From Bacteroidota bacterium (GTDB lineage Bacteria; Bacteroidota; Bacteroidia; Bacteroidales; Dysgonomonadaceae): a DNA stretch of 64,000 nucleotides. Below the pieces are notes generated by a model, which made no database searches, was not told where the DNA came from, and worked only from the letters and a program-made list of their open reading frames with translations. Below, in pieces: positions 61,328 to 64,000 of the stretch (positions are counted from its first letter, which is position 1; every line of letters starts with the position of its first letter). Location of the stretch: NCBI GenBank assembly GCA_023388315.1, contig JAEWGM010000037.1:1-64000 (forward strand), given 5' to 3'. The position numbers and the translations under genes are program-made.

Positions 61328-63133
61328 AATATCAATCGTATCCAGCATCTTATCCAAATTGAGGCTTCGTGCCGATGCGTCGAATATTTTGCGGTACTCG
61401 CCGTTTAGTTTATACAAATTCTCGTGCGACCCGCTTTCCACCAAACGCCCGTCTTTGAGCACGTGAATGGTATCGGCATCGATAATTTGCGAGAGCGAAT
61501 GCGAAATAATCACCACCGTGCGGTTTTCTTTAATGGCATCGAGACTGTTTTTGATGTGCTCCGTGGCAATAGCGTCGAGACTGGCAGTGGGTTCATCCAA
61601 AAAAATAATGGGCGGATTTTTCAAAAACAGCCGCGCGATTGCGATGCGTTGCTGTTGTCCGCCACTGAGGTTGAAAGCATCGGCATCATACCCTTCGGGT
61701 AGTTGCATCACTTGTTCGTGCAGATAGGCGCTTTTGGAAGCCTCAATCACTTCTTCACGCGACGCTGATACGTTTCCGTACAATATATTATCGAAAATAG
61801 AGCCTTTAAAAATGTGGTTTTTCTGCAACACCAAGCCGATATTTTCACGCAACGAGTCATTATCGTATGCTTCCAAATCTACATCATCGAGCAAAATTTG
61901 TCCGGAATCCGGTTGGTAAAACTTGCACAACAAATTGATAAGCGTACTTTTTCCGGCACCGCTCAAACCCACAATAGCAGTTGTTTTTTGGCTTTCTATT
62001 TTCAGGTTGATATCGAAAAGCGCCTGCTTGCCGTTGGGATAGGTAAAATTCAGGTTTTTCACTTCAAAATTTCCTTTCACCGCTTGTGCTTTCACCTCAC
62101 CACCAATTTCCAAAGCATCATCGTTGGAAAGGACTTCGAAAAATCCGTCGGCATAGATAATGGCGTCGTTCACCTCATCGTAAATGCGGTGAAGCTGTCC
62201 AATTGGCGCCGAAACGTTTCGAAACAACATAATGTGCATCATAATGGCGCCAATACCCATTTGCCCGTCGAGGACGAGAAAAACGGTAAGAATAATGATC
62301 AGTACCACGCCAATTTGTTGAATAAATGTTTTCAGGCTATCGAACACGTAACTCGTTTGTCGGGTTTGCAGTTGGTTGTTCAGCATTTGCATCTGCACGT
62401 CGTATTGTTTTTTGCCCTCTAATTTTTCACGGACAAAGCTTTTTATCACCGTAATGGAGTCGATAATGTTAATAAGCCCGTGATTTTTACGTTCGCGCTG
62501 GCGACGCAATTCCGTACGCCATCCTTTTAGCCTTTTCGCTTGTCGCTGGCTCACATAAAAGTACAACGGCACAATAACCGTTGCCAATAATCCAACGTAC
62601 AAATTGGCGTTGTACATTACTATCAGCGCGATAATGGCGGTGGAAAAGAGCGGTAAAATATCTAAGAAAAAGTTTTGCACCAATCGAATAAGACTCTCCA
62701 CTCCCCTATTGATGCGGGTTTGCAGTAATCCGGTTTGATTTTCGGGATCGGAAAAGAATTCCATTTTATACACCAAAATCCGGTCAACCGCCGCTTGCGA
62801 CAAATCGCTCCCCACCCTGATACGGATTTTCTCACCGAAATAGCGCTGTCCAAAATGAATACCGATATTGAGCAACTCGTTCGCCAACATTATTACCGAA
62901 ATAATAAGCAGCAAGCGCACACCGTTTTGCAGCGGATCCGGCTGCTGCAGCAACGCTTCTACCCGTGTAACGGTTTCGTTTACCAACAAAGGGTTTACCT
63001 GCGCCGCGAACGAACCCACAAGCGTGAGCAGCAACGTGCCGGTAATCATCCTCTTATAGGGTCTCACAAAGGGCCATAAATGTCGGAATAGTTCTTTAAA
63101 AGATTGGGTATATGTTTTTTTGTTGATTTTCAT
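61304..63133 (-). CDS. ABC transporter, fused permease and ATPase (exporter type)
   Basis: 609 residues. The N-terminal exporter membrane domain has six helices (about 25-320). The ATPase domain has Walker A GLSGAGKST, signature LSGGQQQRIAIARLFLKNPPIIFLDEPTASLD (includes Walker B) and the H-loop VIISHSLSQI. MsbA/lipid or drug exporter type; substrate unknown. It works as a dimer. Its last seven residues come from a REP-like palindrome. Confidence 0.94.
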   Translation of the reverse strand: MKINKKTYTQSFKELFRHLWPFVRPYKRMITGTLLLTLVGSFAAQVNPLLVNETVTRVEALLQQPDPLQNGVRLLLIISVIMLANELLNIGIHFGQRYFGEKIRIRVGSDLSQAAVDRILVYKMEFFSDPENQTGLLQTRINRGVESLIRLVQNFFLDILPLFSTAIIALIVMYNANLYVGLLATVIVPLYFYVSQRQAKRLKGWRTELRRQRERKNHGLINIIDSITVIKSFVREKLEGKKQYDVQMQMLNNQLQTRQTSYVFDSLKTFIQQIGVVLIIILTVFLVLDGQMGIGAIMMHIMLFRNVSAPIGQLHRIYDEVNDAIIYADGFFEVLSNDDALEIGGEVKAQAVKGNFEVKNLNFTYPNGKQALFDINLKIESQKTTAIVGLSGAGKSTLINLLCKFYQPDSGQILLDDVDLEAYDNDSLRENIGLVLQKNHIFKGSIFDNILYGNVSASREEVIEASKSAYLHEQVMQLPEGYDADAFNLSGGQQQRIAIARLFLKNPPIIFLDEPTASLDAIATEHIKNSLDAIKENRTVVIISHSLSQIIDADTIHVLKDGRLVESGSHENLYKLNGEYRKIFDASARSLNLDKMLDTIDIPSDRFAV

Positions 63134-63263
63134 TGTGAGTTAGACGGAAATGGGGGTGATGGTTTAATTGGTTAATATGATCGTTTTTTTATTATTTATA
63201 GTCAAGTATTTCTAAAACCAGATATTTATCAAGTAAAATTGTCTGAAAAAACAAAAAAGTGAG

Positions 63264-63271
63264 TATATTTG
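63264..63271 (+). promoter_or_regulatory. Promoter -7 box of the methyltransferase gene
   Basis: TATATTTG with a TTG (63239-63241) 22 bp upstream. The transcript would have a leader of about 108 nt. The 63134-63386 gap holds no gene. Confidence 0.5.
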
Positions 63272-63386
63272 TGTGTAACGGTAGGTTAAGCGAAATCTGA
63301 TAAACTAACTAATATCGAATTTGCAGTATTTATGACAATTAATTTAATAATGTTTGCTTTACAAAAATAACATTGCACAAATCAAA

Positions 63387-64000
63387 ATGAGAATAAAAGA
63401 ACCATTGTTTGACTACATAAACTTAAACATTGACTATACAATTAAAAACGGTGACTGTTTGAATGTTCTCAAGAAAATTGAAGACGAAAAGTTTGACCTC
63501 ATATTAACGTCGCCACCATACAACGTTGGAAAGTCATATGAGACAAAAACAAGCATTGAAAAATATCTCGAAACGCAAGAAGAAATTATATCTGAACTTG
63601 TAAGAACCCTATCCAATAAAGGGAATATTTGCTGGCAAGTAGGTAATTATGTTGATAAAGGAGAGGTTTTTCCGCTTGATATATTCTATTATCAAATATT
63701 CAAAAAACACGGTTTAAAACTCCGTAATCGTATTGTCTGGCATTTTGGTCACGGACTTCACGCCAAAAACCGTTTTAGCGGACGTTATGAAACTTTACTT
63801 TGGTTTAGCAAGACTGATGATTATATTTTCAATCTTGACAACGTAAGGGTTCCTTCAAAATATCCGGGTAAAAGACATTTTAAAGGACCTAAAAAAGGGC
63901 AACTTTCAGGCAATCCGCTTGGCAAAAACCCTAGTGATATTTGGGAAATAATTGAACAAGACTGGGATAAAGCACTGTGGAACATTCCCAATGTTAAATC
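63387..64000 (+). CDS. Site-specific DNA methyltransferase (N6-adenine/N4-cytosine), cut by window end
   Basis: An open frame of 204 codons without stop to the window edge, starting MRIKEPLFDYINLNIDYTIK. KNGDCLNVLKKIEDEKFDLILTSPPYNVGKSYE contains catalytic motif IV (TSPPYN). WQVGNYV, RIVWHFGHGLHAKNRFSGRYETLLWFSK and NPSDIWEI follow. Motif IV near the N terminus, with no FxGxG motif I before it, fits the beta class, where motif I comes last, beyond the window. It could belong to a restriction-modification system continuing to the right. The A/T-rich composition is lower in GC than the neighbours, suggesting transfer. Confidence 0.88.
   Translation, partial: MRIKEPLFDYINLNIDYTIKNGDCLNVLKKIEDEKFDLILTSPPYNVGKSYETKTSIEKYLETQEEIISELVRTLSNKGNICWQVGNYVDKGEVFPLDIFYYQIFKKHGLKLRNRIVWHFGHGLHAKNRFSGRYETLLWFSKTDDYIFNLDNVRVPSKYPGKRHFKGPKKGQLSGNPLGKNPSDIWEIIEQDWDKALWNIPNVK

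Overview
The window is a stretch of chromosome from a member of the Bacteroidota, most likely order Bacteroidales. The evidence is a fused LpxC-FabZ gene between lpxD and lpxA, many promoters with the Bacteroidetes -33 TTTG / -7 TAnnTTTG pattern and almost no Shine-Dalgarno sequences, many SPII lipoproteins, a TonB-dependent receptor and a GH92 mannosidase. Genus cannot be decided from the sequence. There are about 52 protein genes and one tRNA gene (Pro, GGG). No rRNA, prophage, complete IS element or CRISPR array was seen.

Layout. 0-19 kb is mostly housekeeping: clpB; a CstB-like persulfide dioxygenase/rhodanese; a leftward recQ-dxs-trkA-trkH group; a leftward tig, clpP, clpX proteostasis group; then a CPBP-family membrane protein and a DUF3109 protein. 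19.2-25.2 kb is a five-gene overlapping operon bounded by its own promoter and terminator. It encodes a fold-type III PLP-like protein that lacks the usual PLP lysine, two GNAT-like acyltransferases and two B12-type radical SAM proteins. It is the best candidate for an undescribed pathway. 25.3-28.4 kb holds a cupin, a DUF438-hemerythrin-PAS protein and a DUF1858/DUF2249 protein (nitrosative-stress-type genes), with a YefM/YoeB-type toxin-antitoxin pair inserted among them. 28.4-34 kb holds tRNA-Pro, lpxD-lpxC/fabZ-lpxA and the agmatine-to-putrescine pair aguA/aguB.

34-41.6 kb is a leftward oxidative TCA cluster: aconitase, a four-helix-bundle protein, an NAD-type isocitrate dehydrogenase, citrate synthase, a membrane protein and a second, NADP-type isocitrate dehydrogenase of an unrelated subfamily. 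41.7-50.9 kb has an OPT transporter, a REP-associated tyrosine transposase (RAYT), two small membrane proteins around a GH92 mannosidase, an EamA exporter, O-acetylhomoserine sulfhydrylase and an Lrp regulator. 50.9-63.1 kb has a CDF metal exporter, a DUF4349 lipoprotein, a MNT/HEPN pair coupled to an S9 peptidase, DUF488 with a dicarboxylate symporter, a PQQ-type dehydrogenase with a TonB receptor, and an ABC exporter. A DNA methyltransferase gene runs off the right edge.

The non-coding DNA is unusually rich in small repeats: two copies of a MITE-like element with matching terminal inverted repeats and 3-bp target duplications (5593-5863, 48440-48667); GTAG-headed palindromes, one of them inside the RAYT gene itself; CCGTCAGACCG palindromes, one of which encodes the tail of the ABC transporter; heptamer tandem repeats that often start on a stop codon; and a composite repeat cluster at the left edge.
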